Both the position numbers and the translations under genes were made by a program. This document shows, in pieces, positions 16,783 through 24,493 of a DNA stretch of 64,000 nt. This DNA comes from Stenotrophomonas raiganjensis (SeqCode) (GTDB lineage: Bacteria > Pseudomonadota > Gammaproteobacteria > Xanthomonadales > Xanthomonadaceae): positions 186,001-250,000 of the forward strand of contig NZ_JAUTXR010000195.1 in assembly GCF_030658505.1 (NCBI RefSeq), read 5' to 3'. Within the stretch, counting starts at the first letter, position 1. Every line of letters starts with the position of its first letter. The notes under the pieces are model-generated. The model made no database searches. It was not told the origin of the DNA and saw nothing but the letters and a program-made list of their open reading frames with translations.

Positions 16783-18078
16783 CTACAACATGTACGGAAT
16801 CTTGAACGCCAACGTGAAGTCCGGTGCATCCGGGGTCAGCCCGATGCCCAGCAGGGTCACCAGCGTGGTGTGCTGGTTCAACGCATAGGTCACGCCCAGG
16901 TTCAGTGACGCCGCGTTGGCATCGCTGCCGATCACCTTCATCCACTTGCCGCCCTGGAAGCGGGTGGAGGCGCGGGCGCTGATGCGGTCACTGAACGACA
17001 GGCTCAGGCTGGTCCGCTCGTTGAAGGCAAAGGCCACGCCCGCGCCGAAGTACACCGAACCGCCCAGCTTCACGTCGCCCGGATTGACCGTGTCCGGATT
17101 GCTGTCGATGTCCTTGAAGCCGCGCGGGATGGAGTGCACGTAGCCCAGGTTGGCGAACAGGATGGCCGGGTCGGCGGTCTTCACCATCGACAGGCCGACG
17201 TTGGCCTGCCAGACACCATTGCCGGTGGGCTGCTCGCGCGGTACGGCGAAGCGGATGTAGTCATCGTCGTCGCGCTCGATCACCTTCCAGTCCAGGCCAT
17301 AGGGCGCGCGCCCGGTGGGTGCGGTCACGCCCGCGGTGAGTACGGTTTCGGGGCGCCACCCGCGCTCGCCGAACAGTCGATAGTTCGCGCTCAGGCCGAT
17401 GTCGCCCAGGCCGTTGCCGTTGGTCTGTTCCTGCGCGATTGCGGCTGCTGCGCCACCGGCGCCGCCCTTCTGGTACACCGTGCGCCGCGCCAGGTAGGGC
17501 ACGTCCAGGTTCAGGGTGAGGTTCGGGCTGACGCCCCAGCGGGCCGCGAGGTTGTAGGTCAGCGAGTCGGATTCCACGTTCTCGATGGCGATATTGCCGA
17601 GGAAGATGGCGTCCAACGCGAGGAAGCCGTTGAGGGTGAGCTGCTTGCGGTCGTAGCGTGCGTAGGTGAGGCTGTTCTCAACGGTGAAGCGGCGTGAGAA
17701 CAGGGCCGATTGCTGCTGCTTCACGTCGTCCACGCTGCGCCGCGATTCCTGCTTGGCCTGCTGCGCCTCGGCCGCGGAGCTGGCGTAGCCTTCGCTACCC
17801 GGCGATGTCTGCGCAGGCGCGCCTTGCTCGACCGCCGTTGCCGTTGTTGCAGGGCCAGTTGCTCCAACCCGGCCACTCAGGCGCGCCTGCATCGCCTGCA
17901 CTTGCATGTCCAGTTCGCGCAGGCGCCGTACTTCCTGGGCGTAGTTCGATTTCAGTTGTTCAAGCTGGGTGGCCAGCGCCTGGATGTCGGCCCCGTCGTC
18001 CTCAGCCGGCGGCGCGGCGAACGCGGTGCCGGCCAGCGCCGCCAGCGCCAGCGGGGTGAACCTCAGAAAGGTGTGCAT
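16783..18078 (-). CDS. FapF-like outer-membrane channel
   Basis: 431 aa. Signal peptide MHTFLRFTPLALAALAGTAFA, then a coiled coil at about residues 30-70 (IQALATQLEQLKSNYAQEV and on to MQVQAMQARL), a Ser/Ala/Gln-rich linker to about 125, and an outer-membrane beta barrel with alternating strands (FTVENSLTYARYD, LTLNLDVPYLARR, GLGDIGLSANYRLF) ending in FKIPYML. A trimerising N-terminal coiled coil joined to a barrel is the architecture of FapF, the channel that exports amyloid subunits in Pseudomonas. Length also agrees (FapF is about 430 aa). It is the last gene of the six-gene operon, the fapF position. Alternative: an unrelated alpha-phenol-type transporter, which synteny argues against. 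Confidence 0.7.
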   Translation of the reverse strand: MHTFLRFTPLALAALAGTAFAAPPAEDDGADIQALATQLEQLKSNYAQEVRRLRELDMQVQAMQARLSGRVGATGPATTATAVEQGAPAQTSPGSEGYASSAAEAQQAKQESRRSVDDVKQQQSALFSRRFTVENSLTYARYDRKQLTLNGFLALDAIFLGNIAIENVESDSLTYNLAARWGVSPNLTLNLDVPYLARRTVYQKGGAGGAAAAIAQEQTNGNGLGDIGLSANYRLFGERGWRPETVLTAGVTAPTGRAPYGLDWKVIERDDDDYIRFAVPREQPTGNGVWQANVGLSMVKTADPAILFANLGYVHSIPRGFKDIDSNPDTVNPGDVKLGGSVYFGAGVAFAFNERTSLSLSFSDRISARASTRFQGGKWMKVIGSDANAASLNLGVTYALNQHTTLVTLLGIGLTPDAPDFTLAFKIPYML

Positions 18079-18124
18079 GTCCGTGTCCTGCGTTGTGAAG
18101 CGCGTCCCCCCATGCCGCGCCGCG

Positions 18125-18874
18125 CTAGCGGCCCGGCCCCATGCCGCGGTTCAGCGCGATTGCCTGGGCCACGTTCTGGCTCAATGGCAGATTGCTGCCC
18201 GCGGTGTCGCGCACCAGTTCCAGCCGAAGCTGGTTGCTGGCGACCTGGCCGTCACCGGCCAGGGCGATGCCCTGGCCGACGCTGCCATTGCGAATCCACT
18301 GCTGCACCAGGCCCTGGCCATCCACCTGCAGTTGCAGGCGCAGCTGGTTGCCATCGAGTACAGCGGTTGCTGTCGCGCCGGGCTGCTGCGCGGCCACCGA
18401 GCGCGCGTCGCCGCCTGGCAGTGAAGGCACACCGCCATCGCGCACGGTCAGCGTGGTGGCGTTGCGGGCGCTGTTGCCATCACCGGCCACCTGCACGCTC
18501 TGCACCAGCCCGCTGGCATTGGCCAGGCCACTGCTGTCGATGTTGCGGCCGTGTGTTCCGGGCAAGGGCGCGTCAGCGGCGGTGACGTGCACGCTGGGCT
18601 GGAAACTCAGCTTCGGCGAGCCGCCGCCGCGGAAGTCCATGCCCAGGGTCAACGCGCCCTGCAGGGCGGTTCCATTGCCGGCCTGCCACTGCGAGACCAT
18701 CGTCACCCCGAACCACGCCACGCTGTTGTCGCCCATGGTGTAGCGGCCGCGCATCAAGCTCAGTTCGGGGTCTGGAATTTCCTTCAGGCCACGGCTGGGC
18801 CCGCGCTCTGCCGCCTGCAGGGGCAGGGCAGGACTTGCCAGCAGCAGGGCTATCAGCAGCGATGGGCGGAACAT
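18125..18874 (-). CDS. FapE-like secreted protein of amyloid operon
   Basis: 249 aa from the ATG at 18874, preceded by AAGGAGGTG, one of the best ribosome sites in the window. Signal peptide MFRPSLLIALLLASPALPLQA. No cysteine pair is seen, unlike the CxxC of Pseudomonas FapE. The body has alternating polar strands (NSVAWFGVTMVSQWQAGNG, ALTLGMDFRGGG) and NxxxQ-type spacing (SSGLANASGLVQSVQVAGDGNSA, SNLPLSQNVAQAIALN) that resembles the amyloid repeats upstream. Gene position five of six, size and export signal match fapE. Identity rests on synteny rather than sequence. Confidence 0.6.
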   Translation of the reverse strand: MFRPSLLIALLLASPALPLQAAERGPSRGLKEIPDPELSLMRGRYTMGDNSVAWFGVTMVSQWQAGNGTALQGALTLGMDFRGGGSPKLSFQPSVHVTAADAPLPGTHGRNIDSSGLANASGLVQSVQVAGDGNSARNATTLTVRDGGVPSLPGGDARSVAAQQPGATATAVLDGNQLRLQLQVDGQGLVQQWIRNGSVGQGIALAGDGQVASNQLRLELVRDTAGSNLPLSQNVAQAIALNRGMGPGR

Positions 18875-18887
18875 GGGCGCACCTCCT

Positions 18888-19592
18888 TCAGAACAGGTCG
18901 GCGTGGCTGAAGCCGAAGTCGACCAGCTCGGCATCGGTGATCGGCCCCTGCCGCGCGTAGAGCGCGCGCGCACTGGGCCGCTCGCTGGGTTGCAGCAGAA
19001 CGGTGTTGCGATCGAAGTCACTGCCGATCACCACGAACACGGCACGCGATGGCCAGGCCACAAGGAACTCAGGCAGCGCCAGGCTGCGGTTGCCGAGGAT
19101 GGGGTCTGCGACCTCGACCACGCCGTCGCGCACCTGCTTGAGCACCACGAAATGGCGGAAGCCACGCACGTCCATCAGCACCAGTCCCGGCACCCGCAGG
19201 GTGCGCAGGCGGGCCTCGTCAACGCGGTAGCCGCGTCCACGCATGCCCAGCGATTCCACGTAGCGCTTGATGTCGAGCAGCGAGAAGCCGCGCTCGGCCA
19301 CCAGCGCCGGATCGGAGACCCCCATCATCCCCTCGATCACCGTCGCTTCATCGGTATCCAGGTGATAGGCATGGCGCAGGATCGTCGCCAGTGCAGCCGC
19401 GCCGCAGCTGTAGTCGGTGTGCTGGCGCACCACGTTGCGGTAGCGCCGCTCCTGCATGCTCTCCACCTTCTGCTGCAGCAGTGCCCCGTTGGGCAGCACG
19501 CCGGCGAAGCCGACGTCGCCCGCACGCGCAGACGCGCCGCCCAGCAACAGCAGGCAGGCCAGCAGGCGTATCGAGAGACGGTAGCCGATCAT
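18888..19592 (-). CDS. FapD-like C39 family peptidase
   Basis: 234 aa with signal peptide MIGYRLSIRLLACLLLLGGASA. C39 papain-like landmarks are complete: Gln57 in VRQHTDYSCGAAALATIL with nucleophile Cys63, His147 in DVRGFRHFVVLKQV, and Asp163 in VEVADPILGN. A free-standing exported C39 peptidase between amyloid subunit and channel genes is the hallmark of FapD, which is needed for fibril export in Pseudomonas. The frame extends to 19667, but that extension lacks a signal peptide at its start. It begins 100 nt after the FapC-like stop and ends 13 nt before the next start. Confidence 0.82.
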   Translation of the reverse strand: MIGYRLSIRLLACLLLLGGASARAGDVGFAGVLPNGALLQQKVESMQERRYRNVVRQHTDYSCGAAALATILRHAYHLDTDEATVIEGMMGVSDPALVAERGFSLLDIKRYVESLGMRGRGYRVDEARLRTLRVPGLVLMDVRGFRHFVVLKQVRDGVVEVADPILGNRSLALPEFLVAWPSRAVFVVIGSDFDRNTVLLQPSERPSARALYARQGPITDAELVDFGFSHADLF

Positions 19593-19691
19593 CGCGTTCT
19601 CCGGCAGCAAGGGGGAGCCCCTGTCCCAAGGGGGAGGAGGAACAGGGGCTCCCGGGAACCCGGCCATTGGCGGACGGCCGGGGTGTTGCGC

Positions 19692-21008
19692 TTACTCGCC
19701 GCTGCCACCGCCGCCGCCGGTGCTGGGCTGGGCGACGGCCAGGGCCAGGCTGTTGGCCTGCAGGTTGCCGGTGCCGGACGCCACGTTCACGCCGATATTG
19801 CCGGAAGCGCCCGAGAAGGCACTGCCCGACAATGCTGAGGTGTTGGTGGCATCGACGTTCACCCAGCGCGTGCTGCTGACCGTGCCGCTGAGGCTGGCGT
19901 ACAGGTCCGCCACGCCCAGTTCGACGAACTGGCTGGTGCCGCTTTCACGCGTATCGAAGCCCAGGCCACCCACCCCCGGACGATTCGGGTTCATCGTGGC
20001 GTTCTGGATTTCGTTGTCCAGATCGATGTGGCCGGTGCTGTTGCCACCCGGGTGCGGCAGCTCGCCATTCCAGGTATCCAGGTAGTAGTTGGCCATCTGG
20101 TAGGCGTTGCCGGTACCGCGATAGGTGCCCGCGCCATAGGCCAGGGTCAGGCCACTGATGCCGCCATGCATGCCGACCTGCACGGTATCGGTGTACGACT
20201 TCACAAAGCCTGCGTTGCTGACCGTGTTGCCGGTGGAGACCTGGTTGGAGCTGATGCTCGACTGCGCCACCGCCGTGGTCGCGACCGAGGCGGCGAGCGC
20301 ATTCTTCTGCTCGTTGTTGTTGCCCGAGGCGATGTTCACGCCGATGTTGCCCGATGCGCCGCCGAAGGCATTGCCACCGAGGCTGGCGGCATTGGTGACG
20401 CCCGAGTTCTGGGTGACGTTGCCGAAGCCAGCCTGGTTGACGAACACCTCGGCGTCAGCCATGCCGAAGCTGAAGGACGCGTCGGCCGCGGACAGCGACG
20501 CTGCGTTGTCCTGGGCGTTGTTGTCGCCGGACACTACGTTGAAGCCGAGATTGCCAGAGGCACCGGCACCGACGCTGTCACCGATCGAAGCGCGGTTGGT
20601 GACCAGGCTGTTGCTGGTGGCGTTGTTGCTGATCGACTGGCGGTTGTCGATCACCGCGATGGCCGCGGAGTCGAGGTCGATGTCGCCGGTGATGTTCGGA
20701 TCACCGGAAAAATTGACGTCGGTGCTGAGGCGCAGGTCTTTCTCCAGGTTCACGTCGACGCCGTGGTTGTTCTTTTCCTTGCGTTCGTCAGCCTGGATGT
20801 TGCTGTGTTTCTGCACATTGACATTGACGGTGCGGTTGCGCACGTCGTTGTCAGTATGGTTGTGGGTGTCGTTGCGGGTTTCGCTGACGGTGTGGGTGTG
20901 GTTGATGTTCGCGTTGGCGTTCTGGTTGTCCCAGCCATTGGCCGCAGCGGCGGTCGAGGCAGTGGCAATCGCCATGGCGAGCATGGTCTGTTTGACGGTC
21001 GCTTTCAT
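19692..21008 (-). CDS. FapC-like amyloid subunit with three repeats
   Basis: 438 aa. A signal peptide ending in TASTAAAA is followed by an Asn/His-rich segment (about residues 24-70: NINHTHTV, THNHTDND). Three copies of a repeat come next, centred at residues 148-172, 217-240 and 399-424, with core GASGN(I/L)GxNVxSGxxNxQxN. Two linkers of unequal length separate them; the second (about 250-380) is long. Three NxxQxN-type repeats with two linkers is the plan of FapC, the main Pseudomonas amyloid. Differences are the His-rich head, the much longer second linker and a C-terminus GGGGGSGE with no CxxC motif. Likely the major secreted fibre subunit. Confidence 0.7.
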   Translation of the reverse strand: MKATVKQTMLAMAIATASTAAAANGWDNQNANANINHTHTVSETRNDTHNHTDNDVRNRTVNVNVQKHSNIQADERKEKNNHGVDVNLEKDLRLSTDVNFSGDPNITGDIDLDSAAIAVIDNRQSISNNATSNSLVTNRASIGDSVGAGASGNLGFNVVSGDNNAQDNAASLSAADASFSFGMADAEVFVNQAGFGNVTQNSGVTNAASLGGNAFGGASGNIGVNIASGNNNEQKNALAASVATTAVAQSSISSNQVSTGNTVSNAGFVKSYTDTVQVGMHGGISGLTLAYGAGTYRGTGNAYQMANYYLDTWNGELPHPGGNSTGHIDLDNEIQNATMNPNRPGVGGLGFDTRESGTSQFVELGVADLYASLSGTVSSTRWVNVDATNTSALSGSAFSGASGNIGVNVASGTGNLQANSLALAVAQPSTGGGGGSGE

Positions 21009-21050
21009 GGTGCCCTCTCTCTCATCGGGTGGTGCATCGGTGGGTGGTTG

Positions 21051-21674
21051 TCACGGACGGTCCTGCACGACCAGGCCCAGCACATTGGCCGTGTCGTTGC
21101 CGCTGCCCGCGATCTGATTGAGTTGCAGGACCCCGTCGAATCCCTGCAGTGCGGTGCTGGCTACACCGGCGCTGCGGGTGCCCGTCGCGACGCCGTGACC
21201 GGCGTCGTCCCGCCCCCCTGCCAACGCGGAACCTTCTGCGGCCAGGGCCGTGTCGTCGGTTTCGCGTATGCCCTGTCGGGCCAGCGTCGCGCTGACGACG
21301 TTGAGCGTCGTGTTGGCGATGCCGCTGGCCTGGTTGATTGAAGCGATACCGTTGGCACCTGCCAGCGCGCCACCGCCGATCTGCGCGGAGGCAGCCAACG
21401 GTGCCGACAGCACCCGGTTGCCCCGCTGCGTTTGTTGCGTACTGATCGCCACCTCGGCGCGTTCGCCCCGGGCGATGCCACGCAGATTGGCCTGGACGTT
21501 CAGGTCGCCGGCCGCCTGGTTCACGGCGATGGCCCCGCTCGATCCGGCCAGGGCGCGTCCGTCGATGCGGGCCACGTCCAGGTAGGCGAGCATGCCGCTG
21601 TAGTCGTCGGCCACCGCTGGCAGGGGCGCGGCACCCAGCCCGAGCCCCAGCAGCAGCCAGCACAGGCGCCTCAT
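21051..21674 (-). CDS. FapB-like minor amyloid subunit
   Basis: 207 aa from the ATG at 21674, which overlaps the previous stop as ATGA. Signal peptide MRRLCWLLLGLGLGAAPLPA. Three related repeats are visible near residues 41-66, 103-128 and 178-203: SSGAIAVNQAAGDLNVQANL, ANGIASINQASGIANTTLNV and DGVLQLNQIAGSGNDTANVL. The shared form (I/L)NQxxGxxNxxxNV is the same type as in the next gene. Short size and three closely spaced repeats fit FapB, which nucleates the fibre. The frame runs on to 22370, but that part lies over the preceding gene in another frame. Confidence 0.68.
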   Translation of the reverse strand: MRRLCWLLLGLGLGAAPLPAVADDYSGMLAYLDVARIDGRALAGSSGAIAVNQAAGDLNVQANLRGIARGERAEVAISTQQTQRGNRVLSAPLAASAQIGGGALAGANGIASINQASGIANTTLNVVSATLARQGIRETDDTALAAEGSALAGGRDDAGHGVATGTRSAGVASTALQGFDGVLQLNQIAGSGNDTANVLGLVVQDRP

Positions 21675-22201
21675 TTGCCACCTGCCGGGGCCGTGCTCTG
21701 CAGCGGGAATTGACCCAGCGCGCCACGCACCGTATCGGCAATGCCGCGGGTACTGTTGCCGACGGCGCCCAGCGGTCCACTCATGGCGCCGCCGAGGCTG
21801 CTGCCGACCATGCCGTCGCTGCTGCGTCCCAAGGTGCTGCCCAGGGCCTGCTGGGTGACCCGTTCGACCGTGGTGCCGCCAGGTGCGGCCATGGGCCTGG
21901 CCTGGCCCGCGCCCATTCCGGCGTAGTCCTCGTCGCTGAGTTCGTCCATCCCGATGGCAGGGCCACCCGTTCCCAGTGCAGCGGCGATTTCGCGCTGCGG
22001 CTTCGGATCGGCAATCAGCGCCATGCCCGGCGGTGCCATGCGATAGGCCGGTCGCGCGGAGACATCTCGCAACAGGACGATTTCGCCCGGCTGCGGCTTC
22101 ACGCCCTGGCGTGCGCCGGAGGCGGAGGCGCTCGTGACGATTGCCAGCAGGGTGAATCCCAGCGACGCAGCCAAGCCACGAATCAGGGTGGTGCCGTCCA
22201 T
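21671..22201 (-). CDS. FapA-like exported protein, first gene of amyloid operon
   Basis: 176 aa from the ATG at 22201 with GGGAGA upstream. Signal peptide (MDGTTLIRGLAASLGFTLLAIVTSASASG). The mature part is Pro/Gly/Ala-rich with low complexity toward the end (GSTLGRSSDGMVGSSLGG). I see no catalytic motif. In Pseudomonas the first gene, fapA, encodes a small periplasmic chaperone-like protein that limits FapC assembly; here the match is by position and export signal only. A sigma-54 promoter lies just upstream, with a short leader of about 20 nt. Confidence 0.55.
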   Translation of the reverse strand: MDGTTLIRGLAASLGFTLLAIVTSASASGARQGVKPQPGEIVLLRDVSARPAYRMAPPGMALIADPKPQREIAAALGTGGPAIGMDELSDEDYAGMGAGQARPMAAPGGTTVERVTQQALGSTLGRSSDGMVGSSLGGAMSGPLGAVGNSTRGIADTVRGALGQFPLQSTAPAGGK

Positions 22202-22233
22202 GCCGATCTCCCGCGATGGGTGCGGCGGATCCA

Positions 22234-22250
22234 CGCATCAACCGTGCCAA
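22234..22250 (-). promoter_or_regulatory. Sigma-54 (-24/-12) promoter
   Basis: On the minus strand the sequence reads TTGGCACGGTTGATGCG. Against the consensus YTGGCACGrNNNTTGCW it matches all of YTGGCACGr and TGC of the -12 element, with exact GG-N10-GC spacing. Transcription would start near 22223, about 20 nt before the first gene's ATG at 22201. Confidence 0.8.
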
Positions 22251-22312
22251 CGTCGAAAGTCCTGCGCGCCAAGCGGGGAGACAAACGACCGCGCGATGGG
22301 GTGGCCCCGATG

Positions 22313-22405
22313 TGTTACAGCGGCGTCGCAGAAATGTTGGGATTCCGCAGCGCCAAGCGCTGCGGGGCAAGGCGGCGGGATGACTGTCGCATTCCTGTTA
22401 CAGCG
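22313..22405. promoter_or_regulatory. Candidate upstream activator sites (two TGTTACAGCG boxes)
   Basis: Direct repeat of 10 bp at 22313-22322 and 22396-22405. Each contains the small palindrome TGT-T-ACA (CTGT-T-ACAG in the second). The spacing and location upstream of the sigma-54 promoter suggest binding sites for the adjacent activator. Confidence 0.5.
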
Positions 22406-22597
22406 ACCGGCGCAGAGTGCAACGGTGCAGCTTCAGGTGCGTATTTCTTGACGCGCTGCTCATTGCAACGCCGTTTAGCGGGGCGCTAGCATCCGCCCAA
22501 CAAAGGCCGCCGTGGTGGCCGTAGGGGTCCCGGCGGAGGGCGGCACGCCGGTGATTGGCTGACAGTCCGCCGACGGTGTCCGGATGCTGGGGGAAGC

Positions 22598-23953
22598 ATG
22601 GCGGCGGTTCCGGAAGCTTCTGCATCGCGTTGCGTACTCTGGTTTGGCCAGCCACTGGCGAACGAGCGCAGTGCGCTGGCAGCCGCAGGCTGGCATGTAC
22701 GCACCATCCAACCTGATCCTGCGATGGCGATCGGCCTGCGCGGGCGGGATCGATTGCTTGCGGTGCTGGATCTGCGCCATCTGGATGCTACGGATCTACG
22801 CTTGCTTGAACCGTGGATCGAGCAGCACCTGCACCTGCCGTGGCTGGCGGCACTGCCGCCGGGTGCCGGCGCCACGCCGCCAGCGTGGTTGCCCCTGCTG
22901 CTGCGCTGCCGTGCGCGATTCACGCTGCCGTTCGGCCTGCAGGACATGGTCTGCGCGATACGCCAGCAGTTCGATGCGGATGATCCCTCGATCGATGAGG
23001 TCTGTGGCGGGCAGGGGCCGCGTGCGCTGATTGGCGAGAGTCCTGCGCTGCATGCGGTGCGCACAGTGCTGCACAAGTTCGCCCCGGTGGAACTGCCGGT
23101 GCTGGTCACTGGCGAGACCGGTACTGGCAAGGAGTTGGCGGCGCATGCGCTGCACGCGCTGTCGGGTCGCGCGGGCAAGCCGTTCATCGCGGTCAACTGC
23201 GGGGCCATTCCGGCCAGCCTGGTGCAGTCGGAGCTGTTCGGCCACGAACGCGGCTCGTTCACCGGCGCCGACAAGCGCCAGATCGGCGTGTTCGAGTCCG
23301 CACACGGCGGCACGGTGTTCCTGGATGAAGTCGGCGACCTGCCGGCCGAGGCGCAGACCAGTCTGCTGCGCGTACTGCAGGAGGGCACTTTCGAGCGCGT
23401 CGGCAGCAGCCAGTCGTTGCGCGCGGATGTGCGGGTGCTGGCCGCCACCCACGTGGAACTGGAACAGGCGGTGGTACAGGGGCGGTTCCGCAGCGATCTG
23501 TACTACCGTCTGAACGTGCTGCGCCTGCTGATGCCGCCACTGCGCGAACGCGGTGCTGATGTGCAGCTGCTGGGCGAACACTTCCTGCGCTGCTTCCGGC
23601 TGCGCCACAGCGTGCGCGCGCGTGGTTTCTCGCCAATGGCGCTGCAGGCGATGCGGCGCTTCGGTTGGCCCGGCAATGTTCGTGAGCTGCTCAACCGGGT
23701 GCAGCGGGCGGCGATCATGGCCGAAGGCGAGCTGATCAGCGAGCGTGACCTGGAACTGGGAGAGCCGGTACAGGCGCTGCCCAGCGCCAAGCTGCACGAT
23801 GCACGCGGCCAGGCCGAGCGCGATGTACTGCTGCAGACTCTGCGCCAGACCGGCTACAACGTCTCCGAGTGCGCGCGGCAGATGCAGATCTCGCGTGTGA
23901 CGGTGTACCGGCTGTGCCGCAAGCACCGGCTGGAGCTGCCGGCGCAGCGTTGA
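22598..23953 (+). CDS. VpsR-like sigma-54-dependent transcriptional activator
   Basis: 451 aa. The N-terminal 125 residues look like a degenerate receiver domain (LWFGQPLANERSALAAAGW, AVLDLRHL) of VpsR type. The AAA+ domain spans about 140-375: Walker A GETGTGKE at 172-179, sigma-54 contact loop GSFTGA at 219-224, Walker B GGTVFLDE, then RFRSDLYYRLNVL and FGWPGNVRELLN. A Fis-type helix-turn-helix closes the protein (NVSECARQMQISRVTVYRLC). It is transcribed divergently from the amyloid operon, whose promoter is of sigma-54 type, and is the obvious activator. VpsR itself binds cyclic-di-GMP; whether this one does is not visible. GGGGGAA precedes the ATG. Confidence 0.88.
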   Translation: MAAVPEASASRCVLWFGQPLANERSALAAAGWHVRTIQPDPAMAIGLRGRDRLLAVLDLRHLDATDLRLLEPWIEQHLHLPWLAALPPGAGATPPAWLPLLLRCRARFTLPFGLQDMVCAIRQQFDADDPSIDEVCGGQGPRALIGESPALHAVRTVLHKFAPVELPVLVTGETGTGKELAAHALHALSGRAGKPFIAVNCGAIPASLVQSELFGHERGSFTGADKRQIGVFESAHGGTVFLDEVGDLPAEAQTSLLRVLQEGTFERVGSSQSLRADVRVLAATHVELEQAVVQGRFRSDLYYRLNVLRLLMPPLRERGADVQLLGEHFLRCFRLRHSVRARGFSPMALQAMRRFGWPGNVRELLNRVQRAAIMAEGELISERDLELGEPVQALPSAKLHDARGQAERDVLLQTLRQTGYNVSECARQMQISRVTVYRLCRKHRLELPAQR

Positions 23954-23957
23954 GCCG

Positions 23958-23996
23958 GTTGACGCGGCGGGGCGCTCCGCCCACCCTTCGGTCAAC
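23958..23996. terminator. Hairpin after the sigma-54 activator gene
   Basis: Outer arms GTTGAC / GTCAAC enclose an inner stem GGGCG-ctc-CGCCC directly after the stop codon. No U-run follows, so efficiency is uncertain. Confidence 0.4.
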
Positions 23997-24021
23997 GCCC
24001 CCGTGTGACCACGCGAGCCGG

Positions 24022-24483
24022 ATGAACCAGAGCCCCGAACTGCTGCGACGCTTGCTGCGTGCCAAGGACCGGATGGACCGTGCCAGCCACGAGGAGTGGC
24101 CGGTCGCGCGCCTGGCCGAGGTCAGTGCGGTGTCACCGGCGCATTTCGCGCGTTCGTTCAAGCAGGCGTTCGGGCTGCCGCCGCACCGCTACCTGCTCAG
24201 CCGTCGCATCGAGCGTGCCGTGGCGCTGCTGCGTGATACCGACCTGGCGGTCACCGAGATCGCGGCGCAGACCGGCTGGGCCAGCCTCGGCACCTTCGGC
24301 CGTATCTTCCGAGACATCACCGGCGACAGCCCCGGCAACGTGCGCGAGCGGGAACGGGCAGCACAGGGGCCACAGCACGTAGTGCCCGAGTGCCATGCGC
24401 GTGCCGCCCAGCGGCCCGACCTCAATATCGCAGTTTTGGAGAAGCGCCGCCGCCAGGCCGTTGCTAACGTGGGCCCCACCTGA
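24022..24483 (+). CDS. AraC-family regulator (DNA-binding domain only)
   Basis: 153 aa from the ATG at 24022. Two AraC helix-turn-helix units fill residues 15-110: WPVARLAEVSAVSPAHFARSFKQAFG, then LRDTDLAVTEIAAQTGWASLGTFGRIFR. No ligand-binding domain is present, as in the SoxS/MarA size class. A tail of about 40 residues after the domain has no recognised motif. It lies 10 nt upstream of a VOC-family gene and probably controls or is co-transcribed with it. Confidence 0.88.
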   Translation: MNQSPELLRRLLRAKDRMDRASHEEWPVARLAEVSAVSPAHFARSFKQAFGLPPHRYLLSRRIERAVALLRDTDLAVTEIAAQTGWASLGTFGRIFRDITGDSPGNVRERERAAQGPQHVVPECHARAAQRPDLNIAVLEKRRRQAVANVGPT

Positions 24484-24493
24484 GGGAGGTCCC

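Larger units (their letters stand above)
22202..22597. promoter_or_regulatory. Divergent regulatory region of the Fap-like operon and its activator
   Basis: A 396-bp gap without a gene, very large for this window. It contains a sigma-54 promoter facing the amyloid operon (22234-22250) and two exact copies of TGTTACAGCG at 22313-22322 and 22396-22405, set 83 bp apart (close to eight helical turns). Distance from the promoter (about 65-155 bp) is typical for enhancer sites of sigma-54 activators. Confidence 0.7.

Noticed and set aside
22001..22370. Extension of the FapB-like frame to 439 codons
   Set aside because: The extension overlaps the FapA-like gene in another frame and the promoter; the ATG at 21674 starts a signal peptide.
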